A DNA stretch of 64,000 bases from Sphingosinicellaceae bacterium (GTDB lineage Bacteria; Pseudomonadota; Alphaproteobacteria; Sphingomonadales; Sphingomonadaceae). The stretch is taken from NCBI GenBank assembly GCA_019285715.1, contig CP079108.1, forward strand, positions 3,673,001 through 3,737,000. Reading direction: 5' to 3'. This document shows positions 1 through 9,523 of the stretch, one piece after another. The position numbers and the translations under genes were made by a program. The notes beneath the pieces are model-generated. The model ran no database searches. It was not told where the DNA came from and worked only from the letters and a program-made list of their open reading frames with translations. The number at the start of each line of letters is the position of its first letter. Position 1 is the stretch's first letter.

Positions 1-1703
1 GGCCCGCCCACCTGCTGTCGCGCGACCGGCCCTCGCGGGGGTTCTCGTACCCGATCCTGCGCTGCGCCGACGGCCATGTCCGGATCTGCATCCTCGCGCC
101 GCGGCAGTGGCTGGGCATGTTCCGCTGGATGGGCGAGCCCGCCGCCTTCGCCGACCCAGCCTTTGCCGGCATCTCGCACCGCAACCGCTCGCCCGAGTTG
201 ATGCCCGCGATCGCGGCGTTCATCGCCGAGAAGACCCGCGCCGAACTCGAGGCCGAGGGCGAGCGCCGCGGCGTCCCGATCGCGGCGGTGTTGACCTTCG
301 CCGAGTGCATGGCCACCGAGCACATGCGCGCCCGCCACGCCTTCACCGAAGCCCGCCGCGACGACGGCACGGCCGTGACCCTGCCGAACGGGGTCGTCAC
401 GGTCGAGGGTGAGCGCCTCGGTATCGCGCCCACCCCCACCGCTGCCGCTACCGAGCCGGACTGGTCGCCGCTGCAGCCCGCCACCGCGCGCATCTTCACC
501 GGGCTCCGCGTCCTCGACCTCGGTGTCATCGTCGTCGGGGCGGAACAGTCGCGCCTGCTCGCCGACCTCGGAGCCGACGTCATCAAGGTCGAATCCCAGG
601 CGTTCCCCGACGGCAGCCGCCAGTCTTACCTGTCCTACGGAATGTCGATCAGCTTCGTCACCGGACACCGCAACAAGCGCAGCCTTGGCCTCAACCTGCG
701 CGATCCCGCCGGGCATGCGCTGTTCCTCGAGCTTGCCAAAAAGGCCGACGTCATCCTGTCGAACTACAAGCCGGGCACGCTCAAGTCGCTCGGCCTCGAC
801 CACGAGCAGATCGCCGCGATCAACCCGGCGATCGTCATGGCCGACAGCTCGGCGTTCGGTGCGACCGGACCGTGGAGCACGCGCATGGGCTATGGCCCTC
901 TGGTCCGGGCCGTGACCGGGCTGGCGACTGCGTGGCGCTACCCCGACGACCCCGAGGGCTTCTGCGACTCGGTAACGGTCTATCCCGACCATGTCGCAGC
1001 TCGGATCGGCGCGATGGCAGCGGTGGCCCTGCTGATCCGCCGCCTGCGCACCGGCCGCGGCGGCACCGCGAGCATTGCCCAGTCCGAAGTCATGCTGGCG
1101 CACTTCGCCGCCGATGCGGCACGGCTCTCGCAAGGCCAGCCCACCGGCGGCCCGCCCGACTGGCCCTGGCAGGTCTATCCGACGTCCGGCGACGACGAGT
1201 GGTGCGTGGTCACGGTGCGCGGCGGCGCGGACTGGAGCGCACTCGACGCCCTGGTCGGCGTCGGTGGCGACCCGCTCGACACTCCAGTCGCGCGGCTCGC
1301 GGCGCGTGACCGCATCGACGCCGCCCTCGGGCCGTGGCTGCTGGCGCGCACCGCCGACGCCGCGATGACCGAGCTGCAGGCCGCTGGAGTTCCGGCCGCG
1401 CGCATGCTCCGCGTCGCCGACCTCCCCGACTTCGCCTATTTCCGCGAGCGCGGCCTGTTCCGGACCGAGGCGCACCCGTTCCTGCCCGACGACTTCCTGA
1501 CCGAGCGCTGGCACGTCCCCAGCCTGACCAACGCCGAGCCGCCGACCCGCCCAGCGCCGCTCGCCGGCGAGGATACCGCCGAGGTCGTCGCGGACTGGCT
1601 CGGCCTCGATCCGGCGAAGGTCGAGGCCCTGATCGCCGCGGGGGTCATCGAACCGCTGGCGGAGGACGTGCGCGCCGCCGCCGAGGCCGCGCGCCGGGTC
1701 TAG
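1..1703 (+). CDS. CaiB/BaiF family CoA-transferase, tandem two-domain, 5' partial
   Basis: The reading frame is open to the left edge (first full codon at base 3), so the true start lies outside the window. The protein carries the end of one CaiB-type domain, then from about base 500 a second complete N-terminal CaiB half. That half shows the family signature LRVLDLG, a LADLGADVIKVE stretch, a HRNKRSLGLNL segment and a GATGPW motif. Family members move CoA between carboxylic acids or act as acyl-CoA racemases. The acceptor cannot be told from the sequence. A fused tandem copy (pseudo-heterodimer) is known in this family. The stop overlaps the stop of the convergent acetyltransferase gene in a CTAG. 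Confidence 0.88.
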   Translation, partial: PAHLLSRDRPSRGFSYPILRCADGHVRICILAPRQWLGMFRWMGEPAAFADPAFAGISHRNRSPELMPAIAAFIAEKTRAELEAEGERRGVPIAAVLTFAECMATEHMRARHAFTEARRDDGTAVTLPNGVVTVEGERLGIAPTPTAAATEPDWSPLQPATARIFTGLRVLDLGVIVVGAEQSRLLADLGADVIKVESQAFPDGSRQSYLSYGMSISFVTGHRNKRSLGLNLRDPAGHALFLELAKKADVILSNYKPGTLKSLGLDHEQIAAINPAIVMADSSAFGATGPWSTRMGYGPLVRAVTGLATAWRYPDDPEGFCDSVTVYPDHVAARIGAMAAVALLIRRLRTGRGGTASIAQSEVMLAHFAADAARLSQGQPTGGPPDWPWQVYPTSGDDEWCVVTVRGGADWSALDALVGVGGDPLDTPVARLAARDRIDAALGPWLLARTADAAMTELQAAGVPAARMLRVADLPDFAYFRERGLFRTEAHPFLPDDFLTERWHVPSLTNAEPPTRPAPLAGEDTAEVVADWLGLDPAKVEALIAAGVIEPLAEDVRAAAEAARRV

Positions 1704-2293
1704 GCGGAGCGGGCCGGCCGCCACATCGGCATCAGCGGCGGGCAGCCCGGCGCGGGTATGAACGTCGGGCCGGGCACGAACCCCTGCCCGGCGTAGAAGC
1801 TGGTGTTCCGGGGGTTGCTGTTTTCGAGATAGCAATCGGTACCGGTCGCATCGCACTCCGCAAGAACCGGTGCCAGCAGCGCCTGGCCGAGCCCCTGCCC
1901 GCGCGCGCCCGGCGCCACCCCGACCGCGAACAGGTACAGGTGAGGCGCGACCGGGCGGTGCTGCTTCATCGCCGCATCGACCGCCAGCGCGCGGCGGACC
2001 GAGCCGAGGCCGGAGCGTCCGAGCATCTTCGCCGCGACCGCCAGCGTCGCCCCGAGCGGCAGTTCCTTCGACCGCCCGGGCTCGAGCCACATCGTGCCGC
2101 CGTTCTCGCCGGCGAGGAAACAGCGCCCGCGCGGCAGGTAGACGTAGCGCGCCAGCGCCTGGAAGGTCGACACGATCATGGCCGCGCTGCCGAGCGTCCA
2201 AAGCGACACCGGGTCCGCCGCGAACGCGCTGCCGATGACCCTGCCGAGCGGCTCCCAGTCGCCGGGAGCCGCTGTCGTGATGCTTGCTGCCAT
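1700..2293 (-). CDS. GNAT family N-acetyltransferase
   Basis: A 197-residue protein with the GNAT acetyl-CoA binding loop (VAPGARGQGLGQALL, the Q/RxxGxG/A type) and a late LENSNPRNTSFYAGQGF block typical of small-molecule acetyltransferases. The start at MAASITT was preferred because the 33 codons upstream are arginine- and serine-rich and lack family character. The acyl acceptor is unknown. The gene converges on the CoA-transferase gene and shares its stop region. Confidence 0.85.
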   Translation of the reverse strand: MAASITTAAPGDWEPLGRVIGSAFAADPVSLWTLGSAAMIVSTFQALARYVYLPRGRCFLAGENGGTMWLEPGRSKELPLGATLAVAAKMLGRSGLGSVRRALAVDAAMKQHRPVAPHLYLFAVGVAPGARGQGLGQALLAPVLAECDATGTDCYLENSNPRNTSFYAGQGFVPGPTFIPAPGCPPLMPMWRPARSA

Positions 2294-2409
2294 GATGTGA
2301 CGCTGGCTTCCCGGGCGCCGCGACGCAAGCGTTCGTTTCGGAAGCGCGGCGCTGACTCGCTTGCCGCTGCGTGATAATGACGGGCCGCGCATTATCCGGG
2401 GGCTACTCG

Positions 2410-3945
2410 ATGACGATCGCCTACATCCCGAACGACCCCGTCTCCGGCACCCCGTCCCGCCAGATCACGCCGTCGCCCGACCGCGCCGCGCCCAAGGTCG
2501 GTTTCGCCGTCGCCGGCCTGCCCGTCGAGCAGGTCTACGGCCCCGACAGCAAGGAATACGCCGCGTGGACGGCGCGCGAGGCGGCACTGTCGGCGATCAA
2601 CGCCTACGAGGCCTGCGCCGGCGCGCTGAAGGCCTGGCAGGGCACGCCGCCGCGCATGACCTTGCCGCTCAACACCGACGCCGGGCAGGACGTCAACGCC
2701 TACTACGACCGCGCCAGCCTGTCGTTCTTCGAGAGCCCGATCGCCGGCAAGACCTTCTATTCAGGGGCCTCGCAGGACACCGTCGCGCACGAGACCGGCC
2801 ACGCCATCCTCGACGCGCTGCGCCCGGACCTGTGGGACGCGGCGATGATCGAGGTGTCGGCGTTCCACGAGGGCTTCGGCGACTGCATCGCGCTGATGAC
2901 CGCGCTGTCCGACCAGCAGAACCGGCTGGCGATCCTCAAGAACGATCCCAAGCTCGCCAACGCCAACCCGGTGGAGACATTGGTCGAAGCGCTGGCAGCC
3001 GCAGTCGCCGCGGCGTTCGGCCCGACGATCAATGCCGCGCTGCCCCGCCACTGCCGGAACGACTTCCGCTGGCTGCTGCCGACCCAGCTGCCCGCCGACG
3101 GCCCGGGCACGGTGCTGATCAACGAGATGCACTCGCTCGGGCAGCTGCTCGGCGGCACCTTCTACCGGACCATCGTCGGCATCTTCCTGCGCACCAAGCA
3201 GGACGAGGCCGGGCTGTGGCAGGCGACCAAGGTGGCGATGTGGCTGCTCGTCAACGCGGTGCTGCGCGCGCCGGTCAAGCCGCGCTATTTCCAGTCGGTC
3301 GGGGTCAACATGCTGGCGCTCGACGCGGCCGCCTACAAGGGCGCCAACAGCCCCGACATACGCGCGGCCTACAACCACCACGGCATCGACGTCGGCTCGT
3401 CGACGCTGCTGACGCCGCAGCAGCCGCTCGGCCCGGTCGCGGCAGGGTTCGCGGCGTCGGGCGACACCCCGCTCGGCAGCGGCGGCGACCGCGACCTCGC
3501 GACCCTGCTCGGTGCTCCCGCCGGGTCGACCACCAATTACCGCCGCGTCGAGTTCGGCGCGCGCGCCGTCGCCGTCGCCAGCATCGACCGCGCCGTCGAC
3601 ATCGGCAGCCTTGATCCCCGCCTAGCGGGTGCGGTCGCGGTCGCCCCGCAGGAGGCCTTTGTCGGCGAGAGCGGCGGCAGCGCGGCCTTGCTCGGCGCGG
3701 TCGACAGCGGTGCCTCGATCAGCGCCGAGGTCCGGTCCTTCGTCGAGACCCTGCTGCGGCGCGACGACATCGCCTTCGACGCGCCGCCGGCGGCCGCGAA
3801 GAAGCGCGCGCCCCGCAAGCCGAAAGGCACCGGTGCGGTCGCGACCCCGGGCACCAAGACCCACGCCGTGACTGCGGGCGTGACGGGCTCCGCACCCCAG
3901 CTCCGCCGCATCGCGTTCGCGTGCGGTTGCCGGCACCGCCCCTAG
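2410..3945 (+). CDS. Gluzincin-type zinc metallopeptidase-like protein (first of pair)
   Basis: A 511-residue protein with an HETGH zinc-binding motif (HExxH class) and, about 25 residues later, FHEGFGDCIAL, which supplies the downstream glutamate typical of thermolysin-like gluzincins. No signal peptide is evident, so it looks cytoplasmic or exported by another route. The ATG at 2410 follows a G-rich stretch. The C-terminal part is Ala/Pro/Arg-rich (KKRAPRKPKG) and looks like a disordered basic tail. It lies in the same orientation as a second gluzincin (4206) and an MBL-fold gene (6187), with which it may work. The substrate is not known. Confidence 0.75.
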   Translation: MTIAYIPNDPVSGTPSRQITPSPDRAAPKVGFAVAGLPVEQVYGPDSKEYAAWTAREAALSAINAYEACAGALKAWQGTPPRMTLPLNTDAGQDVNAYYDRASLSFFESPIAGKTFYSGASQDTVAHETGHAILDALRPDLWDAAMIEVSAFHEGFGDCIALMTALSDQQNRLAILKNDPKLANANPVETLVEALAAAVAAAFGPTINAALPRHCRNDFRWLLPTQLPADGPGTVLINEMHSLGQLLGGTFYRTIVGIFLRTKQDEAGLWQATKVAMWLLVNAVLRAPVKPRYFQSVGVNMLALDAAAYKGANSPDIRAAYNHHGIDVGSSTLLTPQQPLGPVAAGFAASGDTPLGSGGDRDLATLLGAPAGSTTNYRRVEFGARAVAVASIDRAVDIGSLDPRLAGAVAVAPQEAFVGESGGSAALLGAVDSGASISAEVRSFVETLLRRDDIAFDAPPAAAKKRAPRKPKGTGAVATPGTKTHAVTAGVTGSAPQLRRIAFACGCRHRP

Positions 3946-4124
3946 TACGCCGACTTCCGCCGCTCGATCAGCCGCTGCTTGCCGTTCTCGCGCACCAGGA
4001 CGTGCGTCACCCCGGGCGGCAGCGGCGCGAGGGGGTCGTCCGTTTCCAGCACGCGTCCATGCTGCTTCAGGACCGCGAGGAACGCCGCCGCCTCATTCCT
4101 TGCTTCATCGGCATCGTCACCCAT
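3942..4124 (-). CDS. Small hypothetical protein, 60 aa
   Basis: A short reading frame of about 60 codons from an internal ATG (a longer 73-codon version starts at 4163). It contains LKQHGRVLETDDPLAPLPPG and a basic end. I do not recognise a family. It is antisense to the upstream region of the 4206 gene and interlocks with the stop of the 2410 gene through a CTAG, an arrangement repeated at other real convergent gene ends in this window. That makes it more believable than a random frame. Confidence 0.5.
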   Translation of the reverse strand: MGDDADEARNEAAAFLAVLKQHGRVLETDDPLAPLPPGVTHVLVRENGKQRLIERRKSAY

Positions 4125-4205
4125 CCGGGCATCCTGCCGCAAAACCTCGACACCCGCGAGCAATCTGCCGCATACTCGGCGTTCGACGGGGGATGGAGGC
4201 GGACC

Positions 4206-6176
4206 ATGGCTGACGGGTCAGCGGACGCGACCGGCCCGATGTTGCCGCCGGACGCTCCGCCTGCCGCCCCCTTGCCCGTTGCCGCCCGCCGCCGCCCCCG
4301 CGCCATTTCGGTCCCCAGCGTTCGCCGCCTCCGGGTGTTCGCGCTCGACCCCGCCCTCGCCGCGAGCCTCGACACCGTGTCCCTCGCAACCGCCACGATC
4401 GACGTGCCCTACGAGGCCGATCATCGTGGCAATTCCGTCCTCCGCCCCGGCCCGGTCGGCGAGTATATCGAGGTCGTCGACGTCGATCCGGCGTCGGACC
4501 GCGCCTACCCGCCGGTCAACCTCGACGACCCGCGGCTGCTCGCCAGCGACGGCCTGATGCCGTCGGAGGGCGACCCGCAGTTCCACCAGCAGATGGTCTA
4601 CGCGGTCGGCATGAAGACCATCCACGCCTTCGAGGGTGCGCTCGGGCGGCAGGCATTGTGGGCACCGCGCAACACTGTCGTCGGCGGCAAGGCGGTGTTC
4701 GAGTACGTGCCGCGGCTGCGCATTTACCCCCACGCGCTGCGCGAGCGTAACGCTTATTACAGCCCGCCCAAGGCGGCGCTGCTGTTCGGCTATTTCCCGG
4801 CAGCCGCCGACGTCGGCTCGACCGTGGCGGGGACGATGGTGTTCGCCTGCCTGTCCGCCGACATCGTCGCGCACGAGATGACCCACGCGCTGCTCGACGG
4901 CGTCCACCGCCATTACCGCGAGCCCTCCAACCCCCAGGTCGCGGCGTTCCACGAGGGTTTTGCCGACATCGTCGCGTTGTTCCAGCACTTCACCATGACC
5001 GATGTCGTCACCGCCTCGATGGCGCACGCGCGCGGCGAGATCGGCGCGGCGCGGCTGCTCGGCGGGCTCGCGGTCCAGTTCGGCGACGCGGGCGGGCGGG
5101 CCGGAGCACTCCGCGACTACCTCGACCCCGCGACCGGTAAGCCCCGGCCGGACAACCCGACCGAGGCGCACTCGCTCGGCGCGCGGCTGGTGTTCGCGGT
5201 CTACGAAGCCTTCGTCGCCATCGTCGAGAAGCGCATCGGCGACCTCGTGCGGCTGGCGACCGGCGGTTCGGGCATCCTGCCGCCGGGCGAGCTCCACCCC
5301 GGGCTGCTCGAACGGCTGGCGCGCGAGACCTGCAAGGCAGCGGCCCAGCTGCTGCGGATCTGCATCCGCGCGATCGACTATTGCCCGCCCAACGACATCA
5401 CCTTCGGCGAGTACCTCCGCGCGCTGCTGACCGCCGACCTCGACCAGGTCGCCGACGACCGGCTCGGCTACCGTACCGCGCTGATCCAGGCTTTTCGGGG
5501 TCACGGACTCCTCCCGCCGCGCCTGCGCACAGTGTCGGTCGAGAGCCTCGCGTGGCGCGCGCCCGCCGACACCCGCCCGGCATGGCTGGCGACCGCGATC
5601 GCCAAGTTCAACATCGACTGGGCGGTGACCGCCGACCGATGGACCAGCTACCGCGTCGCCGCCGATCGCAGACGCCTGCTCCATGGCCACCTCGCGCGCG
5701 CCTTCAAGGGGCGGGGCGGCGACGCCCTCGCCGACGCACTCGGGCTCGACCCCAAGCTCGGTGCCTTCGACGAGAACTTCCAGCCGATCCAGGGGAGTGG
5801 CCTCGACTTCCACGTCCACAGCCTGCGCCGCGCCCGCCGCGTCCGCCCCGACGGCACCCCTGCCAACCAGATTGTCGCGGTCATCGCCCAGCGCCGCCCC
5901 GAACTCGTCGACCCCACGCAACCCGACGGCCCACGCTTCTGGTTCCGCGGCGGCGTCACGCTGATCGTCGACCCGGCACCCGAGGGCCATTTCCCGGCCC
6001 AACCGGAGATTCGCTACTCGGTGGTCAAGCACATGCTCAGCACGACGCGCCTCGACCGCCAGCGCGCCTTCGCCGCCGCACCGCCGGGCAGCGTCATCCG
6101 GTCCCAATATTTCGACACCCACGCCCTCGCCGCCGCCGAGCCCTTCGCCATGGCGCACGCGGACGACATTTCGTGA
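4206..6176 (+). CDS. Gluzincin-type zinc metallopeptidase-like protein (second of pair)
   Basis: A 656-residue protein with HEMTHALLDGVHRHYRE (HExxH) and FHEGFADIVALFQHF about 25 residues later, matching the zinc-ligand spacing of its upstream neighbour at 2410. The ATG at 4206 has a GGAGG six bases upstream; the frame extending further 5' is not protein-like. The N terminus is Pro/Ala/Arg-rich. After the peptidase core comes a C-terminal domain of about 250 residues that I do not recognise. It is followed 10 bases later by the MBL-fold gene, suggesting co-transcription. Confidence 0.78.
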   Translation: MADGSADATGPMLPPDAPPAAPLPVAARRRPRAISVPSVRRLRVFALDPALAASLDTVSLATATIDVPYEADHRGNSVLRPGPVGEYIEVVDVDPASDRAYPPVNLDDPRLLASDGLMPSEGDPQFHQQMVYAVGMKTIHAFEGALGRQALWAPRNTVVGGKAVFEYVPRLRIYPHALRERNAYYSPPKAALLFGYFPAAADVGSTVAGTMVFACLSADIVAHEMTHALLDGVHRHYREPSNPQVAAFHEGFADIVALFQHFTMTDVVTASMAHARGEIGAARLLGGLAVQFGDAGGRAGALRDYLDPATGKPRPDNPTEAHSLGARLVFAVYEAFVAIVEKRIGDLVRLATGGSGILPPGELHPGLLERLARETCKAAAQLLRICIRAIDYCPPNDITFGEYLRALLTADLDQVADDRLGYRTALIQAFRGHGLLPPRLRTVSVESLAWRAPADTRPAWLATAIAKFNIDWAVTADRWTSYRVAADRRRLLHGHLARAFKGRGGDALADALGLDPKLGAFDENFQPIQGSGLDFHVHSLRRARRVRPDGTPANQIVAVIAQRRPELVDPTQPDGPRFWFRGGVTLIVDPAPEGHFPAQPEIRYSVVKHMLSTTRLDRQRAFAAAPPGSVIRSQYFDTHALAAAEPFAMAHADDIS

Positions 6177-6186
6177 GCCAAACCTC

Positions 6187-7599
6187 ATGAGCAAGGTCCG
6201 CGCCCGCCTCTATTGCCACGGTCTCGGCGACTGCAGCCTGATCGAGTTCGCGCGGCCAACCGGGGCCAAATCGTTCTGGATGCTGATCGATTGCGGCATC
6301 CACAACAGCGCGCCCGGGGGGCCGTCGCGCATCGCTGCGGTCGTCGCCGACATCGCCTCGCTGACCAGGCAGCTCGACATCGTCGTCCTGTCCCACGAGC
6401 ACTGGGACCACGTCTCGGGCTTCGCGACAGCCGACTTCGCGCAGTTCGAGGTCGGCGAAATCTGGTGCGCGTGGACCGAGAACCCGGCCGACGCGCAGGC
6501 GCAGGCGCTCGACACGTTCAAGGGCGAGGCACTGACCGCGCTCGCCGGAGCCGCCGACCGGCTCCGCGCGACCGCCGACGACGGGCCCGCCGCAGCCGCC
6601 TTGGCGGACGGCCTCGACGCCTTGCTCGGCTTCAACTTCGGCCTTGCCGGCGAGAAGTCGCGCGATGCCCGCGACAAGGGCATCGCGCTCGGTAACGGCC
6701 ATGTCCGCTACCTCGAGCCGGGCGCGGTCGTGCCGCTGCCGGCCGGACTCGGTGTCACCGCTTATGTGCTCGGGCCGCCGCGCGACCCGAAGGCGCTCGG
6801 CGTCCGCGACGGGCCGAACAGCTACGGCATCGCCGCCAGCCTCAACGCCAGCTTCGCCCTCGCCGACGGCACTATCGGGGTCGACGACGATGCCGGCGCG
6901 CCTTTCGACGAGACCGAGGGCATCGCGCTCTCCGCGTTACCCACGACCGGAAGGCATGCCGCCTTCCTCCGCGACCATTACCTCGGGCCGGCGGTGGTCG
7001 ACCCAGCGCCGCTGCCGACCGACCCCGACCCGCCGCAGACCGACCAGGCGTGGCGGCGCATCGACGGTGACTGGCTCGGCGCGGCCGCCGACCTCGCGCT
7101 CCAGCTCGACGACCGCACCAACAACACCAGCCTGGTACTGGCGCTCGACCTCGGGCGGTCGAAGGACGGGCTGCTGTTCGCCGGCGACGCGCAACTCGGA
7201 AACTGGGGCTCGTGGGCGGCGGTCGCATTCGCCGACGGCACCACCACCGCCGACCTGCTGGCGCGAACGACACTGTACAAGGTCGGCCACCACGGCAGTA
7301 GCAACGCCACCGCCCGCACCGGCGGTCTCGAAGCGATGACCCACAAGGCGCTGCAGGCGTTCGTGCCGACCGACGAGGTCATGGCCCGGAAGGTCGGCTG
7401 GGGCGCGATCCCGGCGCCCGGCCTGATGGCGCGCCTTGCCGAGAAGGGGGCCGTGACGCGTTCCGACGAGGTCGGCGGCAAATTGTTCGTGGATTATGAA
7501 TTCGGTGCGTTGCCCACGTCTGTCATCCCGGCGCACGCCGGAACCCAGTTCGGTAAAGCGGGTGCGCGGAAAGCTGGGCCCCGGCGTGCGCCGGGATGA
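6187..7599 (+). CDS. MBL-fold metallo-hydrolase (ComEC/Rec2-like catalytic domain)
   Basis: A 470-residue protein with the metallo-beta-lactamase motif LSHEHWDHVSG (HxHxDH class) and a later KVGHHGSSNA segment as in the ComEC-type MBL branch. It lacks membrane segments, so it is a soluble hydrolase. A nuclease or phosphodiesterase role is a family-level inference only. The conserved part ends near FVDYEFGA; the last 26 or so residues and the stop codon come from a palindromic repeat (7521-7601). It begins 10 bases after the second gluzincin gene. Confidence 0.8.
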   Translation: MSKVRARLYCHGLGDCSLIEFARPTGAKSFWMLIDCGIHNSAPGGPSRIAAVVADIASLTRQLDIVVLSHEHWDHVSGFATADFAQFEVGEIWCAWTENPADAQAQALDTFKGEALTALAGAADRLRATADDGPAAAALADGLDALLGFNFGLAGEKSRDARDKGIALGNGHVRYLEPGAVVPLPAGLGVTAYVLGPPRDPKALGVRDGPNSYGIAASLNASFALADGTIGVDDDAGAPFDETEGIALSALPTTGRHAAFLRDHYLGPAVVDPAPLPTDPDPPQTDQAWRRIDGDWLGAAADLALQLDDRTNNTSLVLALDLGRSKDGLLFAGDAQLGNWGSWAAVAFADGTTTADLLARTTLYKVGHHGSSNATARTGGLEAMTHKALQAFVPTDEVMARKVGWGAIPAPGLMARLAEKGAVTRSDEVGGKLFVDYEFGALPTSVIPAHAGTQFGKAGARKAGPRRAPG

Positions 7600-7601
7600 C
7601 A
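7521..7601. repeat. Long palindrome, 28-bp arms
   Basis: Arms 7521-7548 and 7574-7601 are inverted copies with two mismatches, separated by 25 bases. The outer sequence TGTCATCCCGGCG is shared with the palindromes at 18745 and, in variant form, at 61042. It forms the 3' end of the MBL gene and sits at the convergent junction with cysS. Confidence 0.85.
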
Positions 7602-7613
7602 GGTGTGGGCGGT

Positions 7614-8930
7614 CTAGGCTCGCCGCCAGGTCGTCCCGCCGGGTCCATCCTCCAGGACGATGCCCCGCCCCGTCAACTCGGCGCGGAGGCGGTCGGACTC
7701 GCCAAAATCCTTAGCCGCGCGGGCAGCCGTCCGCCCGGCGACGAGCGCGTCGATCTCCGCATCCTCAGGCGACCGGGCTCCGGCGTCGGGCTCCAGCAAC
7801 CCCATCAGGCCCATCGCCGCGCGCATCCCGCCGACATCGTCGAGCCGTGACAGCCGCGCCAGCGTCGCCACCGCGTCGGGGGTGTTGAGGTCGTCGGCGA
7901 GCGCGGCGATGAAGCGCTCGGGCACCGCGGTCGCGGGCGCGTCGGAGCGGCGCAGGAAGCCCTGCCAGCGGTCGAGGGTCGACTTCGACTGTTCCAGCAG
8001 AGCGTCGTTCCACTCGAGCGGCTGTCGATAATGCGCGCTGAGCAGGGCGAGGCGCAGCACCTCGCCCGACCAGCCGGCGGCCAGCAGGTCGCCGACAGAG
8101 GTGACGTTGCCGAGCGACTTCGACATCTTCTCGGTGCCCATGCTCAGGAAGCCGTTGTGCATCCAGACCTGCGCCAGCGGCGCGTGGTTTGCGCAAGCCG
8201 ACTGCGCGAGTTCGTTCTCGTGATGCGGGAAGATCAGGTCGAGCCCGCCGCCGTGGATGTCGACGGTCGTGCCGAGCACCTCGCGGATCATCGCCGAGCA
8301 CTCGATGTGCCAGCCCGGGCGGCCACGGCCCCAGGGCGAGCCCCAGCCCGGCTGGTCGTCGAAGCTCGGCTTCCACAATACGAAATCGGCGGGGCTGCGC
8401 TTGTACGGCGCAACCTCGACGCGGGCACCGGCGATCATCTCGTCGAGGCGGCGACCCGACAACTTGCCGTAGTCGGGGAACGCACCGACGTCGAACAACA
8501 CGTGCGCCTCGGCGGCGTAGGCGGCGCCGCGCTCGACCAGTTCGGCGATCATCGCGACCATCGCGGGAACGTATTCGGTCGCATGCGGCGCGACGTCGGG
8601 TGGCTCGACCCCGAGCGCGCCCATATCGGAGAGGTAGTGGCCCTCGAACTCGGCGGTGACGTCGGCGATGCGGACGCCCCGCGCCTCGGCGGCGGCAATG
8701 ATCTTGTCGTCGATGTCGGTGATGTTGCGGGCGTAGACGACCTGCCGCTCGGGATATTGGTGCCGGAGCACGCGGCGCAGCAGGTCGAAGACCACCGCGG
8801 GCCGGGCGTTGCCGATGTGGGCGCGGCTGTAGACCGTCGGGCCGCAAACATACAGTGTGACGCGGTCGGCGCGGGCCGGCTCGAACGCCTGCTTGCTGCG
8901 GGTCAGCGTGTTGTAGAGGCGCAGGGTCAC
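7614..8930 (-). CDS. cysS: Cysteinyl-tRNA synthetase
   Basis: A 438-residue class I synthetase that charges tRNA-Cys. It has the HIGN nucleotide-binding motif near residue 37, the KMSKS loop (EKMSKSLGNV), and the zinc-site region WHIECSAM / GGGLDLIFPHHENE characteristic of CysRS. The start is GTG at 8930, 10 bases after the upstream cvpA stop, so radA, cvpA and cysS are probably one transcript. The length is slightly shorter than the E. coli enzyme but contains all core motifs. Confidence 0.96.
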   Translation of the reverse strand: MTLRLYNTLTRSKQAFEPARADRVTLYVCGPTVYSRAHIGNARPAVVFDLLRRVLRHQYPERQVVYARNITDIDDKIIAAAEARGVRIADVTAEFEGHYLSDMGALGVEPPDVAPHATEYVPAMVAMIAELVERGAAYAAEAHVLFDVGAFPDYGKLSGRRLDEMIAGARVEVAPYKRSPADFVLWKPSFDDQPGWGSPWGRGRPGWHIECSAMIREVLGTTVDIHGGGLDLIFPHHENELAQSACANHAPLAQVWMHNGFLSMGTEKMSKSLGNVTSVGDLLAAGWSGEVLRLALLSAHYRQPLEWNDALLEQSKSTLDRWQGFLRRSDAPATAVPERFIAALADDLNTPDAVATLARLSRLDDVGGMRAAMGLMGLLEPDAGARSPEDAEIDALVAGRTAARAAKDFGESDRLRAELTGRGIVLEDGPGGTTWRRA

Positions 8931-8940
8931 GACCTGGGGC

Positions 8941-9480
8941 TCACGACTTCTTGTGCGCCTCGGCGTTGGCGATGGCCGCGCGGGCGCGGCGCTGCTCGAC
9001 GAAATCGACCATCGCCTTGGATGGCGCCTCGATCAGCGGCGCGGTGCGGACGGGGCGCAGCCATTCGGGGCGCAGGCCGGGGTCGACGACGTCGAACACC
9101 ATGGTACCAGCGAGGAATAGTACTGAGGCCGCAAGCAGGCCCTTCAGTCCGCCGAAGCCGAGCCCGAGGAGCCGGTCGAACGGCCCGAGCAGCGAATTAC
9201 GCGTCTGGCCGCCGATCGACGTGGCGATCGCGCGGACGACGAAGAACGCGGTGAGGAAGATCACCGCGAACGCCAGCACCGCACCGCCGGCCTCGGTCCC
9301 GGTGAAGCGCGTCGCGATGGCCTTGCCCGGCGCATAGAGGTAATGGACCGCGGCGAAACCGGCGACCCAGCCGAGCAACGACAGCACCTCGGTGACGAAG
9401 CCGCGCGACAGCCCGCTGAGCCCGCCGAGCGCGATCAGCAGCAACGCGACGATGTCGAAAGCGGAGAGGTGGAGAGCCAT
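8941..9480 (-). CDS. cvpA: CvpA family inner-membrane protein
   Basis: A 179-residue protein starting with a membrane segment (FDIVALLLIALGGLSGLSRG) and three further hydrophobic stretches. This matches the CvpA/colicin V production family, whose members affect envelope integrity. The C-terminal tail is soluble. It lies between radA and cysS with short gaps (43 and 10 bases). Confidence 0.9.
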   Translation of the reverse strand: MALHLSAFDIVALLLIALGGLSGLSRGFVTEVLSLLGWVAGFAAVHYLYAPGKAIATRFTGTEAGGAVLAFAVIFLTAFFVVRAIATSIGGQTRNSLLGPFDRLLGLGFGGLKGLLAASVLFLAGTMVFDVVDPGLRPEWLRPVRTAPLIEAPSKAMVDFVEQRRARAAIANAEAHKKS

Positions 9481-9523
9481 TATCGTCGCGTGTAGGGGAT
9501 TGCCGCGGCGCGGTGAAGGGCGG

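Noticed and set aside
4218-6194. 658-codon frame on the minus strand
   Set aside because: It runs fully antisense to the second gluzincin gene, which has clear HExxH motifs and a good ribosome site. The antisense protein is Arg/Gly-rich without motifs.
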